Shown piece after piece: positions 1 through 7,685 of a stretch of 7,962 bases of DNA; positions within the stretch are counted from its first letter, which is position 1, and each line of letters begins with the position of its first letter. The notes below the pieces were generated by a model. It had not been told where the DNA came from, made no database searches, and saw only the letters and a program-made list of their open reading frames with translations. Origin of the DNA: CAILLO01 sp964579735 (GTDB lineage: Bacteria > Bacillota > Clostridia > Saccharofermentanales > UBA5734); the NCBI GenBank assembly GCA_964579735.1, contig CAZOHH010000089.1, forward strand, positions 1 through 7,962, written 5' to 3'. A program made the position numbers and the translations under genes.

Positions 1-12
1 TGCTTTCTTCAT
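1..12 (-). CDS. Start of a further gene (first four codons, cut by window edge)
   Basis: The minus strand reads ATG AAG AAA GCA, encoding Met-Lys-Lys-Ala, and then runs off the window. A Shine-Dalgarno match AAAGGTGG (20-27 on the plus strand as CCACCTTT) ends 7 nt before the ATG, which is what makes this start credible. Met-Lys-Lys-Ala is a common beginning of signal peptides, so an exported or lipoprotein product is possible, but four residues cannot support a function. It lies downstream of and in the same direction as the diguanylate cyclase gene, 103 bases after its stop. A promoter-like pair and an inverted repeat lie in between. Confidence 0.5.
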
Positions 13-19
13 GGTCGAT

Positions 20-27
20 CCACCTTT
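20..27 (-). promoter_or_regulatory. Shine-Dalgarno site of the gene leaving the left edge
   Basis: AAAGGTGG on the minus strand matches the ideal AAAGGAGG at seven of eight bases and lies 7 nt before the ATG at 12-10. It is the only evidence, besides the ATG and two lysine codons, that a gene starts here. Confidence 0.5.
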
Positions 28-48
28 CAACTTGCATGCACTCGCTTC

Positions 49-71
49 ATCCATTTGTTTAAGCAATGGAT
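49..71. repeat. Inverted repeat with 7-bp arms in the intergenic region
   Basis: ATCCATT (49-55) and AATGGAT (65-71) are perfect reverse complements separated by 9 bases. On the minus strand the repeat lies just after the -10-like box at 78-83 and before the Shine-Dalgarno site at 20-27. It could be an operator or a 5'-UTR hairpin of the gene that starts at position 12. It has no T-tract after it on either strand, so it is not a convincing intrinsic terminator for the diguanylate cyclase gene. Confidence 0.45.
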
Positions 72-77
72 AAATAA

Positions 78-106
78 AAAATACCACAGGAAGTCAGGCG
101 AATCAA
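78..106 (-). promoter_or_regulatory. Candidate sigma-70-type promoter for the gene leaving the left edge
   Basis: On the minus strand TTGATT (106-101) matches four of six bases of TTGACA and TATTTT (83-78) matches four of six of TATAAT, with an exact 17-nt spacer. Transcription would begin near position 71, at the edge of the inverted repeat. The surrounding bases are AT-rich in an otherwise GC-rich window. The hexamers are weak, so this is a candidate only. Confidence 0.35.
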
Positions 107-115
107 GTCGAAATT

Positions 116-994
116 TCAGGTAGCGTTCTTGCGTTCGTAGAGGCGGCTGTCTGCCAAGGCCATCAACTGATCCAGGGTCGTCTCGGTCCTGCGTTCGGCA
201 AGCCCGTAGGTGATCGAAGCCTGGATGGAATGGCGTTCTTCAGTCCCCGGCTTCAGGAAGATGAATTCGAGCGAGCGGATTCTCTCCTCCAGGCGGTCGA
301 GAAGGATGGATGCTTCCTGCTGAGTCGTATCCGGAAGCAGAAGCATGAATTCGTCACCCCCGAATCGGCCGACCAGGTCGAATTCCCGGACGTTGGTCTT
401 GAGGGCATGTGCGAGCCTGCGGAGCACGGCATCTCCCGCCTGGTGTCCGAACGTGTCGTTGATCCCCTTGAAACGGTCGATGTCGAGCATGGCCACGCAA
501 AGTTCCGTGCCGTAGCGAGTGGATTTCTGGAACGCGATGCGTGCGATGTTCTCGAAATACTGACGGTTGAGGGCTCCGGTCAAGCCATCGACTTGAGCCA
601 TTTCCCGCAGGAGATTCCCTTCGACTTTGTCCGTCACGTCCATGCAGCTTCCAATGAACCCGGCGAACTCTCCGACGTCGTCTCGGTATGGCACTCCCAT
701 GTCGTTGATCCAGCGCCATTCCCCGTCGTGGCGGCGAAGGCGGTACTCCATCTCGAATGCCTTGCGGGCTTCGAAATTCTTCATATAGATATTGATGCAA
801 CGGTCCAAGTCGTCGGGGTGCACGCCCTCCGCCCAACCGTTCCCGTTTTCTTGCTCCTGGGTCCTGCCGGTGAACGCGAGCCAGGTCGCATTGAAGTAGT
901 TGCACAGGGAATCCGTTCCGGCACGCCAGATCATGTTCGGAGCGGACTCGACGATTATGCGGTATTGGTCTCCCGTCGTGATCATAGATACCAT
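116..994 (-). CDS. PAS-GGDEF diguanylate cyclase
   Basis: Soluble signalling enzyme predicted to condense two GTP into cyclic di-GMP. Numbered from the ATG at 994, residues about 8-125 form a PAS_3-type sensor domain (HPDDLDR, then EYRLRRHDGEWRW, G-x-IG and a closing DVTD). Residues about 132-290 form the GGDEF domain. This has DGLTGALNR at 136-144, LDIDRFKGIND at 170-180 and an intact GGDEF at 212-216. A consensus I-site RxxD (REFD, 203-206) lies exactly five residues before GGDEF, so product inhibition is expected. No membrane segment or signal peptide is visible, so the sensor should be cytoplasmic; its ligand is unknown. An in-frame ATG at 1033 would add 13 residues but lacks a ribosome binding site. 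The ATG at 994 has GGAAAGGG (1007-1000) five bases upstream. The gene sits in a window with a c-di-GMP riboswitch, although separate transcription is likely. Confidence 0.93.
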   Translation of the reverse strand: MVSMITTGDQYRIIVESAPNMIWRAGTDSLCNYFNATWLAFTGRTQEQENGNGWAEGVHPDDLDRCINIYMKNFEARKAFEMEYRLRRHDGEWRWINDMGVPYRDDVGEFAGFIGSCMDVTDKVEGNLLREMAQVDGLTGALNRQYFENIARIAFQKSTRYGTELCVAMLDIDRFKGINDTFGHQAGDAVLRRLAHALKTNVREFDLVGRFGGDEFMLLLPDTTQQEASILLDRLEERIRSLEFIFLKPGTEERHSIQASITYGLAERRTETTLDQLMALADSRLYERKNAT

Positions 995-999
995 GAAAA

Positions 1000-1007
1000 C
1001 CCTTTCC
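1000..1007 (-). promoter_or_regulatory. Shine-Dalgarno-like site deciding the diguanylate cyclase start
   Basis: GGAAAGGG on the minus strand lies 5 nt before the ATG at 994-992. The longer in-frame ATG at 1033 has no purine-rich site at the right distance. With the candidate promoter at 1042-1070, transcription would start around 1035, almost on top of the longer start, which also favours the shorter one. Confidence 0.5.
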
Positions 1008-1041
1008 AGACGATTCAACGTCTTCGGCTCCATCTATTTTC

Positions 1042-1070
1042 ATGATACACGGACAACTAGATCGACGCAA
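1042..1070 (-). promoter_or_regulatory. Candidate promoter of the diguanylate cyclase gene
   Basis: On the minus strand TATCAT (1047-1042) matches TATAAT at five of six bases. TTGCGT (1070-1065) lies 17 nt upstream and matches TTGACA only at its first three bases. A short inverted repeat, GATCG at 1076-1072 and CGATC at 1064-1060, brackets the -35 box and could be an operator, although five-base arms are weak. The pair lies in the 71-base gap after the PPDK-like gene, which has no terminator of its own in this space, so read-through from that gene is also possible. Confidence 0.4.
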
Positions 1071-1104
1071 ACGATCATGCGTAACATCCTTGCGATTCGG
1101 GACC

Positions 1105-3732
1105 TTATGTCTCGTACAACATCAGGCGTCGGTCGGACGGGTCCGCGGCGAACAGGATGCGACCCTGCGGGTCCAGGACGCGGATCACGCCCCGGAATCT
1201 CGCTGCGCTGGGTACCAGTTCGACGAGACGGTCCTCGAACCGGTCGAGCACTCCGAGATCGAGCTGAGTCCCCTCCCGCTCAGGGTAGACCGCCGCATAG
1301 AAGATATCGGCTTCCACGAGGTCCTGGAAGAAGTGGGAACCGAAGGACAGGTCCGGCATGAGACCGGCGGTCCGGAAAGCCACCTCGCACAGAACCGAAG
1401 CGTTCGAAACCTCGGAGAACGTCACCGGAACCCCGAACGAAGCCGTGCTCGTGCCCCAGCGGCCGGGACCGGCCAGAAGAAGCGGCTCCGCCTCGCGGTC
1501 GCCCGTCAGTCGGTTGATGCGGCCCACGATGCGTGCGACCTCGTATTTGTCGCGCTCAGGAAGGTTCGCGAATCCATTCGGGTCCACCCACACGATGCGC
1601 GAGAGCGGTATTTTCAAGGGCACCCCCATCATGGGACCATTCGATTCGAGAAGCAGGCATCCGGGGATGAGTTGGCCCGATAGCGGGAGCGATTCATGGA
1701 CGGAGCCCGTTCCCTTGGTCGTCAGCGGACGGCACTGCAGGACGTTCACCTGCAGTGGGCCTCCATCCTCGGGCAGGTGGGCGGTGAACTCGATATCGAC
1801 AGGATTCTCATACTCCGCTTCAAGAGTCGACAGGATGCTTCGGAGGAGGGGGACGAAGCCGGTTCGCAGGAGGAAGCCTTCGAAATCCAGCAGCCAGGGC
1901 GAAGCTCCATTGCGTCCGAGTTCGCGCATCCGCCTCGCCATGTCGGCGCTCTGGCGTGCGAAGAGTCCCACGACAGGGTCCGACGCCTTCCAGTCCTCCT
2001 GTTCGGCGAGCTGGTCGATGGAAACGGTGCGGAGACCCTCCCCATCGAGGTCGACGACATCGACGAAACGTTGGGAGTACTGCCGCTCCTCGAGCTCGCC
2101 GTTGTAGGTCCGCAGCTGCGGGTGGTCGAGGGCGACGACCCGGGGGTGGTCCCCCTCCACGCGGTCGACCGCGCGCGTTCCGAGACCGTACACGATACGC
2201 ATCAAACCCGCCTTCGGGTCCATGTCGTCCTTCCAGGTATAGGCGTTGCGCGAGAATCCCACGCCCGCGGCCTGGGGATAGAACCAACGGCCGTGACGAT
2301 CGCCCGACACGCGCTGCACGAGGAGCGCCATCTGCTCGTCGCGGGAATCCAGTCCGCGTTGCTTCCGATAGGCAAGCGCGTCGGTGTCCATGGTGCTCGC
2401 ATAGACGCGTCGAACGGCCGCCTCGAAGTGAGCCAGACGTTCGGCGGGAGATCCCTGATTGCTGCAGAAGACGCTTTCGTACTTGCCGGCGAAGGCGTTC
2501 CCGAAGCCGTCCTCGAGGAGACTGCTCGAACGGACGATGACCGGGGATTGGCCGAAATATTCCAGCAACTGCTGGAACTGCTCACGGACCTCCTTGGGGA
2601 AGGTCCCTCGGCTGGCCATCAGCTCCCGAAGGCCGGCGGCTTCCGTGAAGAATCCCTCCGGTTTTCGCTGGGCGACGCGCCGACTCCACCAACCGTTCTG
2701 CACGAGGTAGGTATAGAAGACGTCGGACCCGATATAGAAGGAGTCGTGGGGTTCGAGGTGTTCGAAGAGCGCCGTGGACCCGCGGAGGATGCCGCGGGCG
2801 ACCAGCATTCCGACCGCCTTGCCGCCGATCAGCCCCGTGCCGATCATTCGCGATTTCACGGCAAGGAGATCGCGGAGCGTCAGCGTGCGGTGGGCCAGAC
2901 CCAGGATCCGCTCTTCGCGTCCTATGACGAGACGGCAAAGCCGCTCTTGCATCGAACGGGCTTCCTGGATCGCGGCTTCGTCTTCGGGAGTCGCTTCCAA
3001 TGCGTCCTGCGTCTCCTGAGCCTGCAGAAAGATGCGGTCCCAGTGGTCGAGACGCCGGTGGCCGCCGGTCTCGCCGCGCACAGGAAGGGCGCTGAAGAGG
3101 CGTGCCGTCTCCGAACTGCTGGTGATGGGGTCGAAACACTCCCCACGCTGGACGTGGGGCAGGAACATGGTCGGAGAATAGCGGTCGAACACCTTGAGGG
3201 GATGGACGAAAAGCCGGTCCTCGATGCGGTGGATGTCGAGCAGGAGTTGTGTCGTCTCACGGATGCGTGCGATCGTGTCATAGGAGTGCCTGCCTCGGAG
3301 CAAGGCGAAATAGGCGATCGTGTCGAGTTCGTAGAGATAGGGGCAGGTCACCTGGAAGAAATTCGCCGTCATCAGGTCGGTCGACCAGGCCTGCTGAAGG
3401 TCGGACAGACAATCGAAGACGTAGTGTACGCAGGTCCCCTCCCTCTCGATGAGTCCATGCAGCGCCACCGTGAAGGCCTCGAACCCTTCCGAAGCGTCCA
3501 GCGTGCAACGCAGGACGTCTTCCCGTTGTGGAAGGATCTCCGGGTGCTGAGCGAAGCGGACGTAGACGAGACGGCGTTTCGACGACAGGCTGGCCTCCGC
3601 GAAGATGCGGGCGAACGTGACGTAGTCGTCGATCGAGTCGACCTGAAGGACGACGTTGTCGCCTATCCGAAGCCCGTCGAGTACTTCGTCGAGGCCATTC
3701 AATCCCGTGGTGGGGCGTGTGGGATCCATCAT
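1105..3732 (-). CDS. PEP synthase/PPDK nucleotide-binding-domain protein with degenerate KaiC-like N-terminus
   Basis: An 875-residue cytoplasmic protein of unknown reaction. Residues about 5-180 look like a KaiC/RecA-type fold: TGLNGLDEVLDG (9-20) and a Walker-B-like hydrophobic strand ending in D (103-107). The expected P-loop is replaced by VDSIDDYVTF, with no GKT/GKS. Residues about 230-285 are helical and charged. Residues about 295-675 match the PPDK N-terminal ATP-grasp-type domain: IGGKAVGM (302-309), VIVRSSSLLED (398-408), AFAGKYESVF (413-422), AAGVGFSRN (488-496), DIEFTA (646-651) and LQCRPLTT (665-672). A further conserved-looking C-terminal block has GPGRWG (755-760) and GSHFFQDL (798-805). 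The phosphohistidine swivel motif and the C-terminal TIM barrel of PEP synthase/PPDK are absent, so it should not be called a PEP synthase. The chosen ATG at 3732 has AAGGAGG 8 nt upstream. An in-frame TTG at 3777 adds 15 residues without such a site. Confidence 0.88.
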   Translation of the reverse strand: MMDPTRPTTGLNGLDEVLDGLRIGDNVVLQVDSIDDYVTFARIFAEASLSSKRRLVYVRFAQHPEILPQREDVLRCTLDASEGFEAFTVALHGLIEREGTCVHYVFDCLSDLQQAWSTDLMTANFFQVTCPYLYELDTIAYFALLRGRHSYDTIARIRETTQLLLDIHRIEDRLFVHPLKVFDRYSPTMFLPHVQRGECFDPITSSSETARLFSALPVRGETGGHRRLDHWDRIFLQAQETQDALEATPEDEAAIQEARSMQERLCRLVIGREERILGLAHRTLTLRDLLAVKSRMIGTGLIGGKAVGMLVARGILRGSTALFEHLEPHDSFYIGSDVFYTYLVQNGWWSRRVAQRKPEGFFTEAAGLRELMASRGTFPKEVREQFQQLLEYFGQSPVIVRSSSLLEDGFGNAFAGKYESVFCSNQGSPAERLAHFEAAVRRVYASTMDTDALAYRKQRGLDSRDEQMALLVQRVSGDRHGRWFYPQAAGVGFSRNAYTWKDDMDPKAGLMRIVYGLGTRAVDRVEGDHPRVVALDHPQLRTYNGELEERQYSQRFVDVVDLDGEGLRTVSIDQLAEQEDWKASDPVVGLFARQSADMARRMRELGRNGASPWLLDFEGFLLRTGFVPLLRSILSTLEAEYENPVDIEFTAHLPEDGGPLQVNVLQCRPLTTKGTGSVHESLPLSGQLIPGCLLLESNGPMMGVPLKIPLSRIVWVDPNGFANLPERDKYEVARIVGRINRLTGDREAEPLLLAGPGRWGTSTASFGVPVTFSEVSNASVLCEVAFRTAGLMPDLSFGSHFFQDLVEADIFYAAVYPEREGTQLDLGVLDRFEDRLVELVPSAARFRGVIRVLDPQGRILFAADPSDRRLMLYET

Positions 3733-3740
3733 GCGGAAAC

Positions 3741-3747
3741 CCTCCTT
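3741..3747 (-). promoter_or_regulatory. Shine-Dalgarno site deciding the PPDK-like gene start
   Basis: AAGGAGG on the minus strand is a full match to the anti-Shine-Dalgarno complement and lies 8 nt before the ATG at 3732-3730. It falls inside the extra 15 codons that the upstream TTG start (3777) would give, so the ATG is the much better start. A second in-frame ATG follows immediately at 3729. Confidence 0.75.
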
Positions 3748-3811
3748 CGGTGCGCTATCGTCTTCAATGTACCACAACTTCCAGAGTCAGGGTCCTCCCG
3801 ACGAACGAAGA

Positions 3812-3833
3812 CGGCCCCGGTTTCCCGGAGCCG
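3812..3833 (-). terminator. GC-rich hairpin, probable terminator of the Ig-protein gene
   Basis: On the minus strand CGGCTCCGG (3833-3825) pairs with CCGGGGCCG (3820-3812) over nine positions with one G-U wobble, closing a GAAA tetraloop. It is followed by TCTTCGTT, which is pyrimidine-rich but not a clean T-tract, so the terminator call is moderate. The hairpin ends exactly where the run of Ns begins. It lies downstream of the Ig-protein gene and upstream of the PPDK-like gene, which suggests separate transcripts. The stem may continue into the gap. Confidence 0.55.
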
Positions 3834-3933
3834 NNNNNNNNNNNNNNNNNNNNNNNNNNNNNNNNNNNNNNNNNNNNNNNNNNNNNNNNNNNNNNNNNNN
3901 NNNNNNNNNNNNNNNNNNNNNNNNNNNNNNNNN
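3834..3933. other. Assembly gap (100 Ns)
   Basis: Exactly 100 consecutive Ns, a conventional placeholder length for a scaffold gap of unknown size. It removes the end of the Ig-repeat gene. Any reading frame drawn across it is meaningless. It is flanked on one side by Ig-repeat DNA and on the other by a strong GC-rich hairpin, both common causes of assembly breaks. Confidence 0.97.
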
Positions 3934-6900
3934 GGCTCCGAAGGAATCCTTCGCGGTGATCACGTAGGTGCCGTCGAGCGTGAAGCCTCCACCGACCGGC
4001 CATGCGATCGCAACGCCGTTGCGCTTCGCGGAGCGGGTCGAGTACTGGGTCACGACGACGAAGATGTTGACATTGGAGTATCCACCGCTGGTCAGGTAGG
4101 TGGTGGTTCCGGACTTGCGAGCGGTGATGATCGGCTTCATGATCACGAATGTATAGGTGCGGGTATTGCCGAGGGCGTCCGCGGCGGTCACGACATAGGT
4201 GGCGGGGAGCGTGAACCGGCTGGCTGTCGGCCAAGCAAAGGCTACGCCGTTCTTCGTGGCGGAATAGCTAACCGCATCGATTGCGACCGTGACGGTCACA
4301 TCGGTGTGGACCGTTGTCCCTCCGGCCACGGAGGTGACCGTACCGGACTTGACGCCGGTGATGAAGGGTGCGGTCTTGTCGACCGTGAACACGACCGTGG
4401 TCGCATTCCCGGCCTTATCGGTCGCGATCAACGTGTAGACACCGTCCGCGGAGACGGCCGTGCCGCTGACGAAAGCTGCGCCGTTGAGCGTGATCGTGGC
4501 GAGGTTCAGGTCGGTCGCGGTAGGATTGCGGGTCGTGTTGTAGGCCAATCCATTCGCAACGCCTGCCACGACGGGGACGGTCTTGTCGATCGTGAAGACG
4601 ACGGTGGTGGAGTTTCCGGCATGGTCTGTCGCGATGAGCGTGTAATCGCCTTCGGCGGAGACCGTGGTGCCGCTGACGAAATCGTCACCGTTGAGAGTAA
4701 TGGTATCGAGATATGTGTCGGTGGCGGTGATTGTCTTATTCGTCTTGTAGAACGAATCGTCGGTCACGCCGGTGACCACAGGGGCGGTCTTGTCGATGAT
4801 GAATTCCAGGGAGGTGGAGTTGCCCGCCTTGTCGGTCGCGACCAGCTCATAGTCGCCTTCGGCGGAGACGATGGTGCCGCTGACGAATGCGTCGCCGTTG
4901 AGAGTGATGGTGTCGAGGTTCAAGTCGGTGACGGTGATGGTGCGGTTCGAGTTGTAGTAGGTCTCGTCCTCGACGCCGGTGACTTCAGGGTCCGTCCGGT
5001 CGATGACGAAATGGATCACGGAGACGTTGCCCAACCAGTCCGTCGTGGTGACTTCATAGGACCCTTCGACGTAGAACTCGCCGAACTGCGGCCAGTCCGT
5101 CTCGACGCCGTCCTTGATGACGACATCGGTGGACTGGTAGATGTAGTCGATATCGAAGAGTCCATTGAAGAGGAATCTGTAGTAGTTCTCCGTGTAGATC
5201 TGGATGTAGCTGCAGTTGATGAATTCGTTGTCCGTGATGTCGTGGATGTACTCGTCGTCGTAGTCATAGGCTTCGGCGTCGAGATAGGCAACCTTGTCGA
5301 TGTTGTCGATCTCGACCGTGACGGACTGGGTGTTGCCCAGGGCGTCGGTCGATGTGAAGGTGAACTCGCCGTTCACGGTGAAGAGGTGGCGGGTCGCGTT
5401 CAGGGTCGCGCCTGCTTCCGTCGTAGCCGTGACGAGCACGTTGCCGTTCGTCCAGTCATGATTGTAGTCGTTGATGGTGATGCGGGGGTAAGAGGAGTCG
5501 AGGATGAAGGTGAAGGTGGTGGAGAAACCGTGGTCGTTGACCGCCGTGACGACATAGGTGCCATCGCGGTACACGCGTGGGAGCCAGACTTCGCCGGACC
5601 AGTATCCGTTGTAATCTCCGGCCGTGAACACGCCGTCCGTGGAGACGCTGGCGATCGGCTGGTTGGTGTAGTTGCTGGCCGAGCCGTACATTCCCGTGAA
5701 GGTGACGGTCGTGGTGGAGGAATTATAGGTCGAGACGTCGACGGAGTCGTTGGAGCGGTCTCCGCTCTCGAGGTCCGCGTCCGTGCTCGGTTTGTTCACG
5801 TAGATGTCGGGCTGGCGGTCGATGTTTTCGATCGTGATGGTCACGGTGGTCACGTTCCCGGCGAGGTCGGTGGCAGTGAAGGTGTACTCGCCGTTCTCGG
5901 TGAAGGTGTTCGAGTCCGACTCGTCCCCGGTGAGATACGTGTCGGAGAACGCCGCGTCTACGGTGATGTCTTCGTTGAACCAGTCTTCGACATCATAGTC
6001 GACCGGGTCGTAGGTGATCACGATCACGGGCTTGGTCTTGTCGATCGTGAACTCGACCGTCGTGGAGTTGCCCGCGGCATCCGTCACGACGAGGGTGTAG
6101 ATGCCTTCCGCAGAAATATCGGTCCCGCTGGTGTAGGCTACGTTGTTCAGCTTCGCGGTCGCACCGACTTCGAACGTGGGGGCCTTGGTGACGTTGTAAT
6201 AGGAGCCGTCGGAGACGCCGACGATGGTGGGGCCGGTCAAGTCGATCGTGAAGTCGTAGGTCAGGGTGTTCCCGGCCGCGTCGGTCGCGACGATGGTATA
6301 GTCGCCTTCCGCGGAGACCGTAGAACCGCTGGTGAAGGGGACGTCGTTCAGCGTGATGGAGGAGAGCACATGGTCATCGGCTGCGGTGATGACCACGTCT
6401 TCATTGTAGAGACCTTCATCGGAAACGCCGGAGATCGTCGGTGCCGTCTTGTCGATGACGAAGGAGAAGGTGGATTCGTTGCCGAGTGCGTCCGCAGCGG
6501 TCACGACATAGTGGCCTTCGACGGAATACACATAATAGTAACTCAATGCATAGACCGAAGACAGGGAGGTATTGCGCAGGTCCCCGTTCTCGACCAAGAT
6601 GCCGTCTCGGGTCATCTCGACATGCGAGAAGGTGTACCAGTCATCGCTGACCCACGTGTACGCGGTATGATTGGTATATGCCCCATCGCTCAGGTCCGTG
6701 GCACTCCAGGAGCCGTAATTGGTCGGGTCGATCTGCACGTGGAGGGTGGGCGCCCAGGTCTTGATCCAATCGACATGCGCCTGCTTGATGGTGATGTTGC
6801 CGGCGCGGTCGGTCGCGACGAAATAGAAGGTTCCGTCCGCGACGAACGTGTGGGTCACCTTATTGAGCAGGGCCGGCTCGTCGGTCGATGCGACAACCGT

Positions 6901-7578
6901 TACGGGGCCGAGCGTCGGGTAGGAGACGTAATCGTATTCCAGGTAGATGGTGGGGCCGGTTTTGTCAATCGTGAAACCGATCGTCGAGAAGTTCCCGGCC
7001 GGGTCGGTCGAGACGACCTGGTAGACGCCCTCGTCCGCGAAGGTGGCGTCTTCGGGCCAGTCGATCGAGACGCCGTCGAGGAAGACGGTGTTCTCGGTCT
7101 CCGGCTCGGTGACGACTTCGACATCATATCGGACATATGCGTCGTTCAGGACGGGATTCGCAGTTCCGGCACGGAAAGCGGTCAGAGCAGGTCCCGTGCG
7201 GTCGATCGTGAAATGAACGACCGTGGTCGTCGCGCCCGATGTGACGGAGGCCACGTACACGCCGGCGACGGTGACGATGTAGTCCTCGATGGAAGTGCCC
7301 AGAGCTACGGTTCTATTGAATCCGGTTCCGGGCCAGTTGATCTCGACTCCGTCCTTGATGAGCGTGCCGGAATCGGACGACAGGTCGACCCGGAGAATCA
7401 CGTCGCAGTTGACGGTCGCGAACTCGGGGATCGCGGCCTCGGTATCGAAGCGCAAGGCCTGGATCAGACCGGTCTCGATGGGTGTGGCGGCCACCAGCGT
7501 GGTACCTGTGAGGAACGAGGAAATCAGGATCGCGATACTCAACAGTGCAACGAGGGGCTTCTTGTAACCAGTTCTCAT
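3934..7578 (-). CDS. Giant exported Ig-like repeat protein (3' end lost in gap)
   Basis: The 1215 visible residues begin with a signal peptide: a KK pair at 6-7, then a hydrophobic stretch about 9-30 ending LVAA, with cleavage likely near residue 31. The rest is a chain of bacterial Ig-like modules, most ending in a TDxAGNxT strand and an FxIDKTxP linker. Module ends fall near residues 130, 209, 277, 380, 450, 517, 590, 698, 762, 864, 933, 1002, 1071 and 1149, and a fifteenth is cut by the gap. Two module flavours occur: TLNGxxFxSGTxVSAEGxY and KDGVxxxWPxxxxFxxxGxY. Only two cysteines are visible (59 and 789). Such proteins usually act as surface adhesins or stalks; that role is inferred here. 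No anchor (LPXTG, S-layer or membrane segment) can be seen because the C-terminus is missing. The start has AAGGAG 8 nt upstream, and transcription is probably controlled by the c-di-GMP riboswitch at 7741-7823. Confidence 0.9.
4366..4986 (-). repeat. Three tandem 207-bp repeats encoding 69-residue Ig modules
   Basis: Residues 865-933, 934-1002 and 1003-1071 of the Ig protein are three consecutive modules of exactly 69 residues, encoded by 4986-4780, 4779-4573 and 4572-4366. By hand alignment without gaps, the first and second share 48 of 69 residues and the second and third 46 of 69. Shared blocks include TITLNG, FVSGT, VSA(E/D)G and ATDxAGN. The equal length and adjacency point to internal duplication, more recent than the divergence of the other modules in this gene. 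Confidence 0.85.
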
Positions 7579-7586
7579 GTCCGTTT

Positions 7587-7592
7587 CTCCTT
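7587..7592 (-). promoter_or_regulatory. Shine-Dalgarno site of the Ig-protein gene
   Basis: AAGGAG on the minus strand lies 8 nt before the ATG at 7578-7576 and fixes the start, which is followed directly by a signal peptide. It lies about 95 nt downstream of the leader terminator, outside the terminator stem. Control is therefore more likely at transcription than by hiding the ribosome binding site. Confidence 0.75.
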
Positions 7593-7685
7593 CCGGGATT
7601 CAGGGAATGGGTCCTCTTCTTCTTTCCGGCTCTGAGTCACGCTTGGACCGGGTCGGGACCTGTTCATGCTGTGGGTTTTAAAGAC

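Noticed and set aside
230..1045. A 271-codon plus-strand open frame opposite the diguanylate cyclase.
   Set aside because: It is in register with and opposite to a gene with clear PAS and GGDEF motifs. The same codon-bias effect explains it.
1105..3732. Calling the gene ppsA or ppdK (PEP synthase or pyruvate phosphate dikinase).
   Set aside because: Only the nucleotide-binding domain is present. The phosphohistidine motif and the C-terminal PEP/pyruvate barrel are missing.
3733..3777. A longer start (TTG at 3777) for the PPDK-like protein.
   Set aside because: It is a non-ATG codon with no ribosome binding site, and the extension contains the strong AAGGAGG that serves the ATG at 3732.
3787..3833. 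Continuation of the Ig-protein frame on the far side of the gap (a C-terminus of about 15 residues).
   Set aside because: The gap length is a placeholder, so the frame is arbitrary. The same bases form a terminator-like hairpin and the peptide does not look like an Ig module.
4366..4986. CRISPR-like or non-coding tandem repeats.
   Set aside because: The 207-bp periodicity is a whole number of codons, keeps the frame open and encodes Ig modules. There are no short direct repeats with unique spacers.
1696..7635. A nearly 2000-codon open frame on the plus strand across two genes and the gap.
   Set aside because: It is the antisense of the Ig and PPDK-like genes in the same codon register, so stops can only arise from TTA, CTA or TCA codons, which are scarce in this GC-rich coding DNA. 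It crosses the Ns, has no convincing start signals, and its product resembles no family I know.
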